From Evansella sp. AB-P1 (GTDB lineage Bacteria > Bacillota > Bacilli > Bacillales > Salisediminibacteriaceae), in contig NZ_JARUKY010000012.1 of NCBI RefSeq assembly GCF_029688925.1, positions 1 to 64,000 on the forward strand: a DNA stretch of 64,000 bases, written 5' to 3'. The first letter of the stretch is position 1; each line of letters begins with the position of its first letter. A model generated the notes under the pieces. That model saw only the letters and a list, made by a program, of their open reading frames with translations. It made no database searches and was not told the DNA's origin. Positions 52,891-61,423 of this stretch are shown here, piece by piece. A program made the position numbers and the translations under genes.

Positions 52891-52924
52891 CGGGGTATAA
52901 AAGCAAATTGAAGTATCGACAAAA

Positions 52925-52989
52925 ATAACTATTTTCATACCTCATGGTGCAAGTTTTTCTTGCATCGGCAGTCTACCCTGAAAATAAGA
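52925..52989 (+). repeat. Boundary module 1
   Basis: TTTTCATACCTCATGGTGCA, a hairpin GTGCAAG/CTTGCAT, a short GC-rich spacer and GTCTACCCTGAAAATAAG. It precedes array 1. Confidence 0.85.
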
Positions 52990-53354
52990 TAGAAGCCGCC
53001 AATGAGCCTGCAAATCGGAAAATAGAATTTGCGGTAGTATAGAGGGTCGTCAATAAGCCTGCAAATCGGAAAAAGAGATTTGCGGTAGTATAGAAGCCGC
53101 CAATGAGCCTGCAAATCGGAAAAAGAGGTTTGCGGTAATATAGAAGGCCGCCAATAAGCCTGCAAATCGGAAAAAGAGATTTGCGGTAGTATAGAAGGTC
53201 GTCAATAAGCCTGCAAATCGGAAAATAGAATTTGCGGTAGTATAGAAGGCCGTCAATAAGCCTGCAAATCGGAAAAGGAAGGTTTGCAGGGGAATATAGA
53301 AGGTCGCCAATGAGCCCGCAAATGGAGATAAGAAGAATTGCGGGAAGGTAGTAT
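52990..53354 (+). repeat. Tandem hairpin array 1, seven units
   Basis: Seven units of 50-57 bases. Each contains a spacer of the type AGAAGGCCGTCAATAAG, then CCTGCAAATC, a GGAAAA-type loop and GATTTGCGG, then TAGTAT. Units 6 and 7 show paired changes that keep the stem (CCTGCAAA with TTTGCAGG; CCCGCAA with TTGCGGG). The last unit ends in GCGGGAAGGTAGTATA. Confidence 0.93.
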
Positions 53355-53365
53355 ACTTTAGAAAG

Positions 53366-53430
53366 AACATTTTCATGCGCCATGGTGCAAGCCTTCACTT
53401 GCACGGGCGGTCTACCCTGAAAATAAGAAA
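53366..53430 (+). repeat. Boundary module 2
   Basis: GAACATTTTCATGCGCCATG, the hairpin GTGCAAG/CTTGCAC, CGGGCG and GTCTACCCTGAAAATAAG. It separates the two arrays. Confidence 0.9.
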
Positions 53431-53740
53431 CGTTTTAGAAGCCCGCAAATCAGGAAAAAACACAAATGCGGGAATATAAAAGCCGTTTACGTTACCGCAA
53501 ATGCTGGAAAGCAGAAATGCGGGAATATAAAAGCCGTTTACGTTACCGCAAATGCTGGAAAAGCAGAAATGCGGGAATATAAAAGCCGTTTATGTTACCG
53601 CAAATGCTGGAAAGCAGAAATGCGGGAATATAAAAGCCGTTTACGTTACCGCAAATGCTGGAAAAGCAGAAATGCGGGAATATAAAAGCCGTTTATGTTA
53701 CCGCAAATGCTGGAAAGCAGAAATGCGGGAAGGTAGTATA
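53431..53740 (+). repeat. Tandem hairpin array 2, six units
   Basis: Unit 1 is divergent (CCCGCAAATCAGG, then AATGCGGG). Five further units of 51-52 bases (the last extended at its end) share AAAAGCCGTTTA(C/T)GTTA, CCGCAAATGC, TGGAAA(A)GCAG and AAATGCGGGAATAT. Each folds into a two-tier hairpin (CCGCA/TGCGG outside, TGCT/AGCA inside). Units 3-4 and 5-6 are a duplicated dimer of about 103 bases. The last unit ends in GCGGGAAGGTAGTATA, as in array 1. Confidence 0.93.
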
Positions 53741-53748
53741 TTTTTGAT

Positions 53749-53805
53749 GAACATTTTCATCCCCCATGGTGCAATTCCTCACTTGTATAGATAGCCAACC
53801 ATTAT
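53749..53805 (+). repeat. Boundary module 3
   Basis: GAACATTTTCATCCCCCATG and GTGCAATTCC, then CACTTGTATAGATAGCC. The first part matches modules 1 and 2; the GTCTACCCTGAAAATA part is replaced. Confidence 0.8.
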
Positions 53806-53874
53806 AAGAAGAATTAGTTCAGGAGTCAGCAAGACCTATTACAAAAATCCCCAGTTCAGCGACGTAGCTTGAGG

Positions 53875-55140
53875 TTAAGATAACTTGGATTTTTGTTTTA
53901 ACTCCTGCACTTGATGGCGTTTCTCCTTCATACTTATCACACCAATTAAGCCGATAATGGAGAAAATAACTGGAGTGATAAAGCCATAATAATATCCAGT
54001 ACTAATACTTCCTGAGACAGCCTGGAAATGATCCAATACCTTTCCAAAAATACTTGGTAGTAATACAGCACTGAGGAATCCACCGGTATTAGCAAATCCC
54101 GAAACAATACCAGCTTCTTTTATAGGGAATGATTGGCGAACAGCAGCGAAGGTTAAGGCATTTGCCCCATAGGCAAGACCAATAATAAAAAACAATGGTG
54201 ATAACATGTAGATAGGTGGATTGCCATGAAAGAAAAGAAAGCTAGACCAGCTCAATAACAGTATTATGTGAACAATAATATAAGGTCTTTTTATTACTTC
54301 TAATCGACTAGAAATCCAACTTGCTAGAGGAGCACCAATAAGAGCTCCAATAAGACCAAGCATCATGAGCTGACTAGCATTGGAACGGGTCATATCATAC
54401 ATATTCATTCCATAAGGTACACCCCATGAACTTATAAATCCTACGTACGTTCCTACAATCCCAAAATGACAACAGAATAAAGCCCATGCCTGACGACTAG
54501 AAAATGTTCTTCGTATAATAACCCACGTTTTTTCCCGTATTTTCTCCTTTTTAATAAACACGGTTTGTCTCGGAATTTTTATTAAAACAAAATAAAGAAG
54601 TATGCTACATAAACAAAGGAGTAGTCCTGCTGAAAAAAATGCTGGTCTCCATCCAAGAAAATCAATCCATAAGGCAAAAGGAACAGTGGCTAAAAGAAAG
54701 CCAAGGCTTCCTGTCATGGCGGTTATACCAATTAATCGTGTAAATTCCTTTGCATTAAACCATTGACTCAATATTAATACCATATTGACCCAAATGGTAG
54801 CATCACCTATCCCAATCAAAATTCGTGCAAAAAATAAAATGAATTCATGGGCACCAAGACTATACATGATGGTACCTACACCAGTAAGAAGAGCTCCACT
54901 AATAAGAAAGAAATTTGGGCCAAAACGATCAGCCATTAATCCCATAGGAATTTGAAGACCGGTGTACACAAAAAATTGGATACTAATAAGTAATCCAATT
55001 GTTGTGGCTGTAACGTTAAAATCTAACATGATTTGATCTGTAATCAATCCTGGTGCTGTTCGCTGGCTTGACATAAATAAATAAGTAAACAGTACAGAAG
55101 CAAATACTACCCATCTAAATTTACTGTATTGTTTATCCAA
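53875..55140 (-). CDS. Major facilitator superfamily transporter
   Basis: A 421-residue MFS protein with 12 predicted membrane helices and the central cytoplasmic loop near residues 190-215. The MFS loop motif appears as GLMADRFGPNFFLISGALL after helix 2. The closest general type is the anion/organic-acid or nitrate-sugar-phosphate-like MFS group; the substrate is not predictable. The TTG start at 55140 follows CAGGAGTAGATATCA. It lies back to back with the esterase gene, so transport of a pectin-derived acid is possible (inference). Confidence 0.88.
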   Translation of the reverse strand: MDKQYSKFRWVVFASVLFTYLFMSSQRTAPGLITDQIMLDFNVTATTIGLLISIQFFVYTGLQIPMGLMADRFGPNFFLISGALLTGVGTIMYSLGAHEFILFFARILIGIGDATIWVNMVLILSQWFNAKEFTRLIGITAMTGSLGFLLATVPFALWIDFLGWRPAFFSAGLLLCLCSILLYFVLIKIPRQTVFIKKEKIREKTWVIIRRTFSSRQAWALFCCHFGIVGTYVGFISSWGVPYGMNMYDMTRSNASQLMMLGLIGALIGAPLASWISSRLEVIKRPYIIVHIILLLSWSSFLFFHGNPPIYMLSPLFFIIGLAYGANALTFAAVRQSFPIKEAGIVSGFANTGGFLSAVLLPSIFGKVLDHFQAVSGSISTGYYYGFITPVIFSIIGLIGVISMKEKRHQVQELKQKSKLS

Positions 55141-55338
55141 TGATATCTACTCCTGTTAGGCATTTACTCTATATGTATGTTGGTCAGCAAATGAAGGTAC
55201 TAATTTTAATAATTATTTTGTACGTAAATTCTTCTCGATTGTTTAACAGTGCATTACAATGTAAATAGGATTAAATTAGTCTTATGAAATACTATAGAAA
55301 AATGGTTAATCATTCCTTTAAAGGTTGGAGGTAAGTCC

Positions 55339-57351
55339 ATGAAAAAGAAAAATCAATCAAAAAATGACCAATTGATTACTGACATACAGAGAAGTGTTAA
55401 ATTCAATTTTTCCAAACAGCTAAAATCAGACTATCTTTCTATTACATATAACGAGAAGACTGGTGTACCTTTGTACGACAGTAACATTGGATATGGTTTT
55501 GTTCAGGAGACCTGTGCTTTTCCCCCTAGACCTGTACATACGAAAGAAATTACTACAAGTGATTATGGCTTCGTTATTACTGAACCTTATTTTTCCCATC
55601 CGGTTGAAAAAAATAGTGATGATTATAATCACTTTGGAATGGCTTTTCGGATAAACGTTCCACCAGGTGCTTATGAAATCGTTGTGAGAACAACCTCTCC
55701 TGTAAAGGAAACGATGATTGGCATATCAGGTATGCGTCCACTTACGGAAGAGAAGGAAAGGTTTTGGGATGCATCGAAATTAATTCAAAAAAATACGACG
55801 GCTGAAACAAGTGAGTATGACTGGAGATTTCAGTATGTAAATGGTCGTGATTTTATAGATGTAGAACTTGAACCAAAATTTCCGAAAGTTCCAGTTGGTT
55901 TGCAGGAGATCGTTGTTACCTCCATTCCACCGAACAATAAAAAAGTAGACGACCTACCAACAATTTCTTTATTAGGCGATTCTACAGTAAAAAGCTATAC
56001 CTTTGAGCAGGCACCTATGAGTGGTTGGGGTCAAGTAATTGGTCGTTTATTTGATCAAAGAAAAGCTAGGGTAATAAATTATGCTATGGGTGGAAGGTCA
56101 TTTAAGAATGCTTATGCAGAAGGACGTTTAAATGATATTTTAATGACTGGAAAGATGGGCGACTATATTTTTATCCAATTTGGTCACAATGATGAAAGAG
56201 TAGACGAGCAACATCGATTTGGTAGAGGGTCATCGGAGGAACAGTATATAACATTTATGAAAGATCTCTATGTACCAGCCATTGAAGCTAGAGGTATGAT
56301 CCCAATCTTTGTCACACCAATGTCTAGATTAGACGCTTCAGTTTCAGAGGACGGTGCTTACATTAATTCTTTTCAAAAGAAAAGGTTTCCAGACATTATG
56401 AAAAAAGTGGGGGAGGATCTCCGTATCCCAGTAATAGACCTAAATGCTAGAAGTGTAGAATACTACAATGAGATCGGAGTAGAAGCTACTGTGGCCTTAT
56501 ATATGTCCGTTGAAGCGGGAGAATCTCCTGGAAAAACAAACGATGGAACGTATGCAAATGGTCATCCTTCAAACAAGATTGATGAATCTCATTTTAAAGA
56601 AGCACTGGCTCATCAGTTTGCTAGAATGATTGTTACGGAAATAGTGAAGGTTAGTGAAGCAGGAGATGAAGTATTAGGAAATATTGTCCCTTTATTAAAG
56701 GAAGAGGTTATGACAGCCATTGAAAAGAATAATTGGGATCGAATTTTTCCTCAGATGTCAAAAGATACTCTTTCTGGTCCTCTAGCATATTACCGAAATC
56801 AAATTGAAAAAATGCTGCAACTAGGAGTAATGAATCAGGATGAATTTGGGAATTTTCATCCTAGTGAATCTATGAAAACGACTGACTTTGTTGCAGCATT
56901 ATGTAAGCTCTTAAACATTGATCACCTTAAATTTGTAGCTTACGATGAAGAAGAGTTAACACGTGAATTAATGGGAGCCATTCTTTATGATGCCTATGAG
57001 ATAGCTTTTACTGAAAAACCACAATATATGATAGATGACTATGAAAAAAGCAATAGCAATGATGATCCAAATTTAGATTTTGGAAGAGAAACATCCTACT
57101 ATCCAATTATTCTTTATCCTTCTCTAATAGATGTAGATCAAGTATCTGCAACCTTAGCATCAAAAGTGCAAAAAGCGTATGAATTTGGACTTATTCGTAC
57201 TGAAAAAGGGATTCGTAGAGGGGAAATGTGTAATGGCATTGAACTTGAACCGAAAAAAGTCGTAACACGTGAGAAAGCTGCAAAAGCATTATACTTTATG
57301 TGGGTATTAAAAAATCCAATGAATCTCGAGAACGACCTTTCTTCTTGTTGA
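55339..57351 (+). CDS. SGNH hydrolase, rhamnogalacturonan acetylesterase-like, with SLH-like repeats
   Basis: A 670-residue protein without a signal peptide. An N-terminal beta-sandwich-like region (1-205) is followed by an SGNH/GDSL esterase domain (about 210-440). Block I is SLLGDSTV with nucleophile Ser. GGRSF, block III FGHND and block V DESHF supply the oxyanion Gly/Asn and the Asp-His pair, as in rhamnogalacturonan acetylesterases (CE12, YesT-like). Residues 490-660 read as two SLH-like repeats (LGVMNQDEFGNFHPSESMKT; EPKKVVTREKAAKALYFMW). It probably removes acetyl groups from pectic oligosaccharides in the cytoplasm. GGTTGGAGGTAAGTC precedes the ATG. Confidence 0.85.
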   Translation: MKKKNQSKNDQLITDIQRSVKFNFSKQLKSDYLSITYNEKTGVPLYDSNIGYGFVQETCAFPPRPVHTKEITTSDYGFVITEPYFSHPVEKNSDDYNHFGMAFRINVPPGAYEIVVRTTSPVKETMIGISGMRPLTEEKERFWDASKLIQKNTTAETSEYDWRFQYVNGRDFIDVELEPKFPKVPVGLQEIVVTSIPPNNKKVDDLPTISLLGDSTVKSYTFEQAPMSGWGQVIGRLFDQRKARVINYAMGGRSFKNAYAEGRLNDILMTGKMGDYIFIQFGHNDERVDEQHRFGRGSSEEQYITFMKDLYVPAIEARGMIPIFVTPMSRLDASVSEDGAYINSFQKKRFPDIMKKVGEDLRIPVIDLNARSVEYYNEIGVEATVALYMSVEAGESPGKTNDGTYANGHPSNKIDESHFKEALAHQFARMIVTEIVKVSEAGDEVLGNIVPLLKEEVMTAIEKNNWDRIFPQMSKDTLSGPLAYYRNQIEKMLQLGVMNQDEFGNFHPSESMKTTDFVAALCKLLNIDHLKFVAYDEEELTRELMGAILYDAYEIAFTEKPQYMIDDYEKSNSNDDPNLDFGRETSYYPIILYPSLIDVDQVSATLASKVQKAYEFGLIRTEKGIRRGEMCNGIELEPKKVVTREKAAKALYFMWVLKNPMNLENDLSSC

Positions 57352-57406
57352 AACGAGATAGGTGTATACATGATTGAATGGAAGAGCAACAGCAAGAGGT
57401 GAGTTT

Positions 57407-57925
57407 ATGAGGAAATTTCTGATTATGATAACGACTGTGATGATATGTATTATCCTACTATTTTTTGGTGGAAATATATATGAATCCATGAGAAAAATGC
57501 CTACCGGTAATCACATTTCAGTAGCAACTGAAGGAAACTACCATGTAACCCTTGAATCTGAAAAAGAAATCTATTCACTAGGGGAAGAAATTAAAGTGTG
57601 GGGAAGTATTCAATATAATGGTTTAAAACCTATTACCCGCGTTCATCATGCGAAAAATGGATTTTTTAATGTAACAATCAGTGGAGTGGATAATGATTTT
57701 CAACACCCCATAGGGTCATTCACTTTAAGGAAATCTTCCTTTCTATTTAGGAATGTTTCTAAGTTAGAAGATTTTCATCAATTACATTCATTAGAGCTAC
57801 CAGTAGGTAAATATGAAATTAATGTAATGGCTATTTTCTCTGAAGATGATACACATAAAGCGGACATAAAGATTCCGTTAATTTTACATATAGAAGTAGT
57901 AACGTTGGATACGGTTGACAAATAA
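57407..57925 (+). CDS. Membrane-anchored extracytoplasmic protein, unknown
   Basis: A 172-residue protein with one N-terminal hydrophobic helix (residues 4-23) and a beta-rich extracellular part (LESEKEIYSLGEEIKVWGSIQ, then LELPVGKYEINVMAIF), resembling an Ig-like or intracellular-proteinase-inhibitor (BsuPI) fold. ATG at 57407 follows AAGAGGTGAG; the frame runs 11 codons further. It follows the esterase by 55 bases. Confidence 0.65.
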   Translation: MRKFLIMITTVMICIILLFFGGNIYESMRKMPTGNHISVATEGNYHVTLESEKEIYSLGEEIKVWGSIQYNGLKPITRVHHAKNGFFNVTISGVDNDFQHPIGSFTLRKSSFLFRNVSKLEDFHQLHSLELPVGKYEINVMAIFSEDDTHKADIKIPLILHIEVVTLDTVDK

Positions 57926-58014
57926 AATAGTGATTTGAAGATTGTTACAAAAGATCGTTTTATAATGGTGAAAGAGTTTAAAGAATTAAAAGAACTTAAA
58001 GAACTTTGACGTGC

Positions 58015-58042
58015 AAAAAAGGCCACAATTAGGTCTTTTTTT
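58015..58042 (+). terminator. Terminator between convergent genes
   Basis: AAAAAAGGCC and GGTCTTTTTT pair with one G-U and an ACAATTA loop. A- and T-runs on both sides make it usable in both directions. Confidence 0.85.
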
Positions 58043-58067
58043 GTTGGTACCTTTAAACGAAGAGTTT

Positions 58068-58241
58068 TCAATGTCTTCTTTTAATTCTTTTTTCTATGTA
58101 AATCCAAGTATAATAAACTACCCAAAACACTAAGACTACTATTAGTACATTATGTTTTTGACCTAATGGTAGATAAAAGATTAAAAAAAGTCCAATAAGT
58201 ATAAATGGTGGTAAAAGTATCAAATATTTTTTCCAATGCAT
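58068..58241 (-). CDS. Small membrane protein, 57 residues
   Basis: A 57-residue protein with two predicted membrane helices and a basic tail (YIEKRIKRRH). AAAGGAGGCGAGATA fixes the ATG at 58241. No family is recognised. Confidence 0.6.
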   Translation of the reverse strand: MHWKKYLILLPPFILIGLFLIFYLPLGQKHNVLIVVLVFWVVYYTWIYIEKRIKRRH

Positions 58242-58417
58242 TATCTCGCCTCCTTTACATATAACCATATTTAACCATATGATTACTGTGTTTCAAGGTA
58301 TAGTGTTAAAAACCATAATATTTAATAAATAGATTATTGTTTCACTTGGACGGGTATGACTGATTATAAATTAATTATAGTATATTTTTTTATGAATGTG
58401 TTTATGGGAGTGTTTAC

Positions 58418-58678
58418 ATGAGGTTAAAGATTTGGATTGCTGGTAATCTATTTATTGGTGTGGGGGCTATTGTTTCTTTCCTATATATCTTGTTTGGCCT
58501 TTTTTGGGATAATCCTCATTTAGTACCTTGGTATCCAGTTTTCATATTAGTCCTTTTTCTTGTGTTCAATTTCTATATTTTAAAGCATCAGAAGATATCT
58601 GATTGGATAGTCTCATTAATTATAATGCTTGGTTCAGCAGTATTAACGTATTTCATTCATGTTTTGTTTGTTTTATAA
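58418..58678 (+). CDS. Small membrane protein, 86 residues
   Basis: An 86-residue protein with three predicted membrane helices. GGGAGTG precedes the ATG. No family is recognised; a hairpin follows the stop. Confidence 0.6.
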   Translation: MRLKIWIAGNLFIGVGAIVSFLYILFGLFWDNPHLVPWYPVFILVLFLVFNFYILKHQKISDWIVSLIIMLGSAVLTYFIHVLFVL

Positions 58679-58694
58679 TTATGGACGTTATTTA

Positions 58695-58725
58695 AAGGGA
58701 TCAATTTTGTATTAATTGATCCCTT
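58695..58725. terminator. Hairpin between convergent genes
   Basis: AAGGGATCAATT (58695-58706) and AATTGATCCCTT (58714-58725) are perfectly complementary. No T-run follows on the plus strand. It may serve both convergent genes. Confidence 0.65.
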
Positions 58726-58789
58726 CATTGCCTATTCATTTATGTTTTTCTCTTTTGATGGTGATCCGATGATATCAATCAGCAAATAA

Positions 58790-60103
58790 TTATTTCAAGT
58801 CTACAGTAATTTCTAATTCATGAAAAAACTTTGGTGCATCTTTTTCAAAGGTTATAAAATATATATCTTCTAATTTTAAAGGAGTGGAGAAAATAGCTTC
58901 GTACTGATTAATCGTACCATCTACACGGGATGGAGGTCGATTATCAGATTCGTATCTATTACCAGATGAATCCTCTACTAAAAGGGAAATGGATTGTTCA
59001 TAAAAATTATCTCCTTCCACCTTATAGACAACGTTAATGGAATCATCATCTTCTTCTACGCTTAAAATGGTCAAACTACCTATTTCTCCTTGTGACAAGG
59101 TCAATTCTTTTTCTTCCCATTTCCCTCGTACAACTGAAGGTTTATCAGTTTTCACAGGGTTTAAATACGGTGTGATTGTAATAGACTTTGGTTTTTGATC
59201 AAGGGGTTCAAAATTATATTTTATGGATTCTACCAATTTTTCACCCTTCGTTGAACCTCCACCGCCACCACCGAATGGTTGAAGTACACGACCTTCGTTA
59301 TCAACCACCATGTAGGACATAAACATATAAGGATCTTCTTCATTAATAGCAGGTATATCTGTAATTTGTCTAAAAGCAATCTCTGTTGCAGTAGGGTAGA
59401 AAGTAACTTTATCATAATGGATCGTCATGTCTTCTGTTTCCCTTGTTTCATTAACGAGAAAGCTTTCATTTTCTCCTTGTAACTCAACTGGAAGCTCTAC
59501 TTTCCAACTCCGGCCTACCCTCGGCTGTATTCCAAGTAAAAACTTATCTGGCACCTCATCGCGAAAACGAATGTTAATTGTTCCTACATAGTTCCCATTA
59601 TCTAATAATTCTCCTCGTCCACCCATGCCATAACTTCCAACGTTACGACCATTTATGGTCATTTCAATATCTGAAGGAAAGGTAGATTGACTCATTTCAT
59701 TTGTAGGATCAAGTGATTCAATAATGTAACCAATATGAACTTCTGATCCGTCATATAAGCTTTCTGTAAATGTTATAAGATGGCCATCCATTTCTACTTG
59801 TTCACCTAACATGGTAGTTAATCCTTGTTCATTTCCCCGTTGTACCCCGATACTTCCTACTGTGTCGAAAACAGAACCAATTATAGGAACAGACCGCATT
59901 GTATCAGCAACTGCTGGAGAGAAAAAAGATACTGCTATTGTAATAAGAAAAGCTAATGCTGCTGCAGTAGTCGTGTAATAAAGTTTAAAATAATGGCTTC
60001 TCTTTCTAGGAAGCTGCTGTAAGGATTTACTAATTGTCTTTGTAATATCTTCGGGAGGATCTTGATTTACATGTTTTTTTATTTTATCTTCCCATTTATC
60101 CAT
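58790..60103 (-). CDS. DUF4179-domain anti-sigma factor
   Basis: A 437-residue membrane protein. A short cytoplasmic N-terminus (1-42) is followed by one membrane helix (about 43-65) and a large extracytoplasmic part. That part comprises the DUF4179 domain (about 45-135, FFSPAVADTMRSVPIIGSVF) and a further beta domain. It overlaps the ECF sigma gene by 25 bases, the usual sigma/anti-sigma arrangement, so it should hold the sigma factor inactive until an envelope signal. AAAAGGAGGACGATTCTAA precedes the ATG. Confidence 0.88.
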   Translation of the reverse strand: MDKWEDKIKKHVNQDPPEDITKTISKSLQQLPRKRSHYFKLYYTTTAAALAFLITIAVSFFSPAVADTMRSVPIIGSVFDTVGSIGVQRGNEQGLTTMLGEQVEMDGHLITFTESLYDGSEVHIGYIIESLDPTNEMSQSTFPSDIEMTINGRNVGSYGMGGRGELLDNGNYVGTINIRFRDEVPDKFLLGIQPRVGRSWKVELPVELQGENESFLVNETRETEDMTIHYDKVTFYPTATEIAFRQITDIPAINEEDPYMFMSYMVVDNEGRVLQPFGGGGGGSTKGEKLVESIKYNFEPLDQKPKSITITPYLNPVKTDKPSVVRGKWEEKELTLSQGEIGSLTILSVEEDDDSINVVYKVEGDNFYEQSISLLVEDSSGNRYESDNRPPSRVDGTINQYEAIFSTPLKLEDIYFITFEKDAPKFFHELEITVDLK

Positions 60104-60615
60104 TTAGAATCGTCCTCCTTTTGGAAAATATCTCTTACGTTTTCTCTAGCTCTTCGTAGTCTAGTTTTTATCGTGTTTTCTGGTACTTCGTATATAACTG
60201 ACAAATCATAAATGGAAATATCCTCTATATGATAAAACTGTAATAATTCCCTTTGTTCAGAAGGTAATTTATGAAGAAGTTCCGTAACTTCAATTTTTTC
60301 ATACCCACTGTCTAAGCTAGAAGGTTCAACCCATTCCTCTATGGAAACAACTCTTTTTCTTTGCCTTCCTATTTGATAACATTCATTCATTAATATTCTT
60401 ATAAGCCAGGACTTAAAATATTTAGGCTCTCTTAATGTAGAAATTTTTTCATATGCTTTTAAAATCGTTTCCTGTATAGCATCAGCACAATCTTCATCCC
60501 GGGAAAGAATGGTCTTTGCCACACGATACATCATTACTTGATAGTAAAGTACTAATTTTTCAAAAGCTCCACGATGGCCCTTTTTTGCCTTTTTCACCTC
60601 TTTTTGTATGTCCAT
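60079..60615 (-). CDS. ECF RNA polymerase sigma factor
   Basis: A 178-residue group IV sigma factor. Region 2 spans residues 20-85 (DEDCADAIQETILKAYEKI, then FKSWLIRILMNECY) and region 4 residues 115-165 (LPSEQRELLQFYHIEDISIYDLSVIYEVPENTIKTRLRRAREN). CGAAAGGAGTTATAAGAA precedes the ATG. With the overlapping DUF4179 anti-sigma gene it forms a SigV/SigX-like envelope-stress module. Confidence 0.93.
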   Translation of the reverse strand: MDIQKEVKKAKKGHRGAFEKLVLYYQVMMYRVAKTILSRDEDCADAIQETILKAYEKISTLREPKYFKSWLIRILMNECYQIGRQRKRVVSIEEWVEPSSLDSGYEKIEVTELLHKLPSEQRELLQFYHIEDISIYDLSVIYEVPENTIKTRLRRARENVRDIFQKEDDSKWINGKIK

Positions 60616-60649
60616 TTCTTATAACTCCTTTCGGTCGACCTATCTATTA

Positions 60650-60675
60650 GATACATAAGTAGTGTTTGAGGTTTC
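60650..60675 (-). promoter_or_regulatory. Possible ECF-type autoregulatory promoter
   Basis: On the minus strand GAAACC (60670-60675) and GTATC (60650-60654) are 15 bases apart, about 35 bases before the sigma start. GAAAC is the common ECF -35 core and the -10 is a loose match. This suggests, but does not prove, autoregulation. Confidence 0.4.
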
Positions 60676-60805
60676 GTTGTTTAAAAAATTATACACCATT
60701 TGTCTATTTATACGCTGATATACAATGAAAAAATGGATTAAACATTCTGAAATGAAATGTTAAACTAAAATAGGACATTTAAATTGGACGAGGAGGAATG
60801 CTGTC

Positions 60806-60991
60806 ATGACAATAGCGGATATTACTTTTTTTATTATTCTATTGTTTTGGTTATTTGTTATCGCTTTTGTTGCAATATTAATTATAACAAGGAAAAAAAG
60901 TGATAATGACAGAGAGTTAAAAGGAAGAGAGCATGATAGAGAATTGGATGTAGAAAAAAAGAGAAAGAAAAATACAGGGAATAATGACTGA
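60806..60991 (+). CDS. DUF4083 small membrane protein
   Basis: A 61-residue protein with a single N-terminal helix (residues 5-28) and a highly charged Arg/Lys/Glu/Asp tail. It matches the DUF4083 type common in Bacillus, of unknown function. CGAGGAGGAATGCTGTC precedes the ATG. Confidence 0.75.
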   Translation: MTIADITFFIILLFWLFVIAFVAILIITRKKSDNDRELKGREHDRELDVEKKRKKNTGNND

Positions 60992-61078
60992 TTATTCGTC
61001 GACATAGTCTTACCATCATTATCATTTACATCTATAATTTTACCGGAGGAAAGAAAAATTAAGGAAGGATGGTCGTTC

Positions 61079-61287
61079 TTGGAACAATGGGACATATATG
61101 ATAGCAATCGAAATATAACAGGAAAAACAATGATGAGAGGGGATTCTTTTGAGGAAGGGGAATACCATTTAGTCGTTCATGTTTGTATGTTTAATAAAGA
61201 TGGCCAGATGTTAATTCAACAAAGACATCCTGATAAGCGTGACTGGGCAAATATGTGGGATATAACGATAGGAGGTAGTGCTGTTAC
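61079..61287 (+). pseudogene. Nudix hydrolase, broken by an IS200/IS605 element
   Basis: The first 70 residues of a Nudix protein (YHLVVHVCMFNKDGQMLIQQR, then MWDITIGGSAVT) are present from a TTG start with a GGAAGGATGG ribosome binding site. The sequence ends at the first glycine of the Nudix box region. After the TTAC at 61284-61287 it continues into IS DNA with a stop at 61319-61321. The catalytic GX5EX7REUXEEXGU box is lost and no remainder was found after the element. Confidence 0.85.
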
Positions 61288-61293
61288 AACTAT

Positions 61294-61338
61294 GGCACAA
61301 GAAAGCCCCTTCATTCATTGATGGGGATGAATTGTGCC
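61294..61338 (+). repeat. Left-end hairpin of the insertion sequence
   Basis: GGCACAA and TTGTGCC form the outer stem; GCCCCTTCAT and ATGGGGAT give an inner imperfect stem. Y1 transposases recognise such subterminal hairpins as single-stranded DNA. The TTAC cleavage-type tetranucleotide is six bases upstream. Confidence 0.8.
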
Positions 61339-61423
61339 AATTCTTTTTAGCTATTCATTAGTTTATTATGTAACAAAATAATTATGATATGGTTTAATTA
61401 GTTGTGGAGAGGTGGTGGATCTA

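Larger units (their letters stand above)
52649..53874. other. Non-coding repeat region (overall)
   Basis: A 1.2-kb region between convergent genes made almost wholly of repeats. From left to right it holds a duplicated 70-bp unit, boundary hairpin 1, array 1 (seven units), boundary hairpin 2, array 2 (six units) and boundary hairpin 3. Open frames across it on either strand are translations of the repeats. Confidence 0.85.

Noticed and set aside
52935-53404. Overlapping minus-strand open frames with repeated FRFAGSLAA/FPICRLIG-type peptides
   Set aside because: They are translations of the hairpin array in several frames, have no ribosome binding sites and overlap one another.
52990-53740. 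CRISPR array
   Set aside because: The whole unit repeats, without unique spacers of constant length between identical repeats, and no cas genes are present.
53552-53794. Plus-strand frame with repeated KCGNIKAVYVTANAGK peptides
   Set aside because: It translates array 2; the period is set by the DNA repeat and the nucleotide differences between units follow hairpin pairing, not codon positions.
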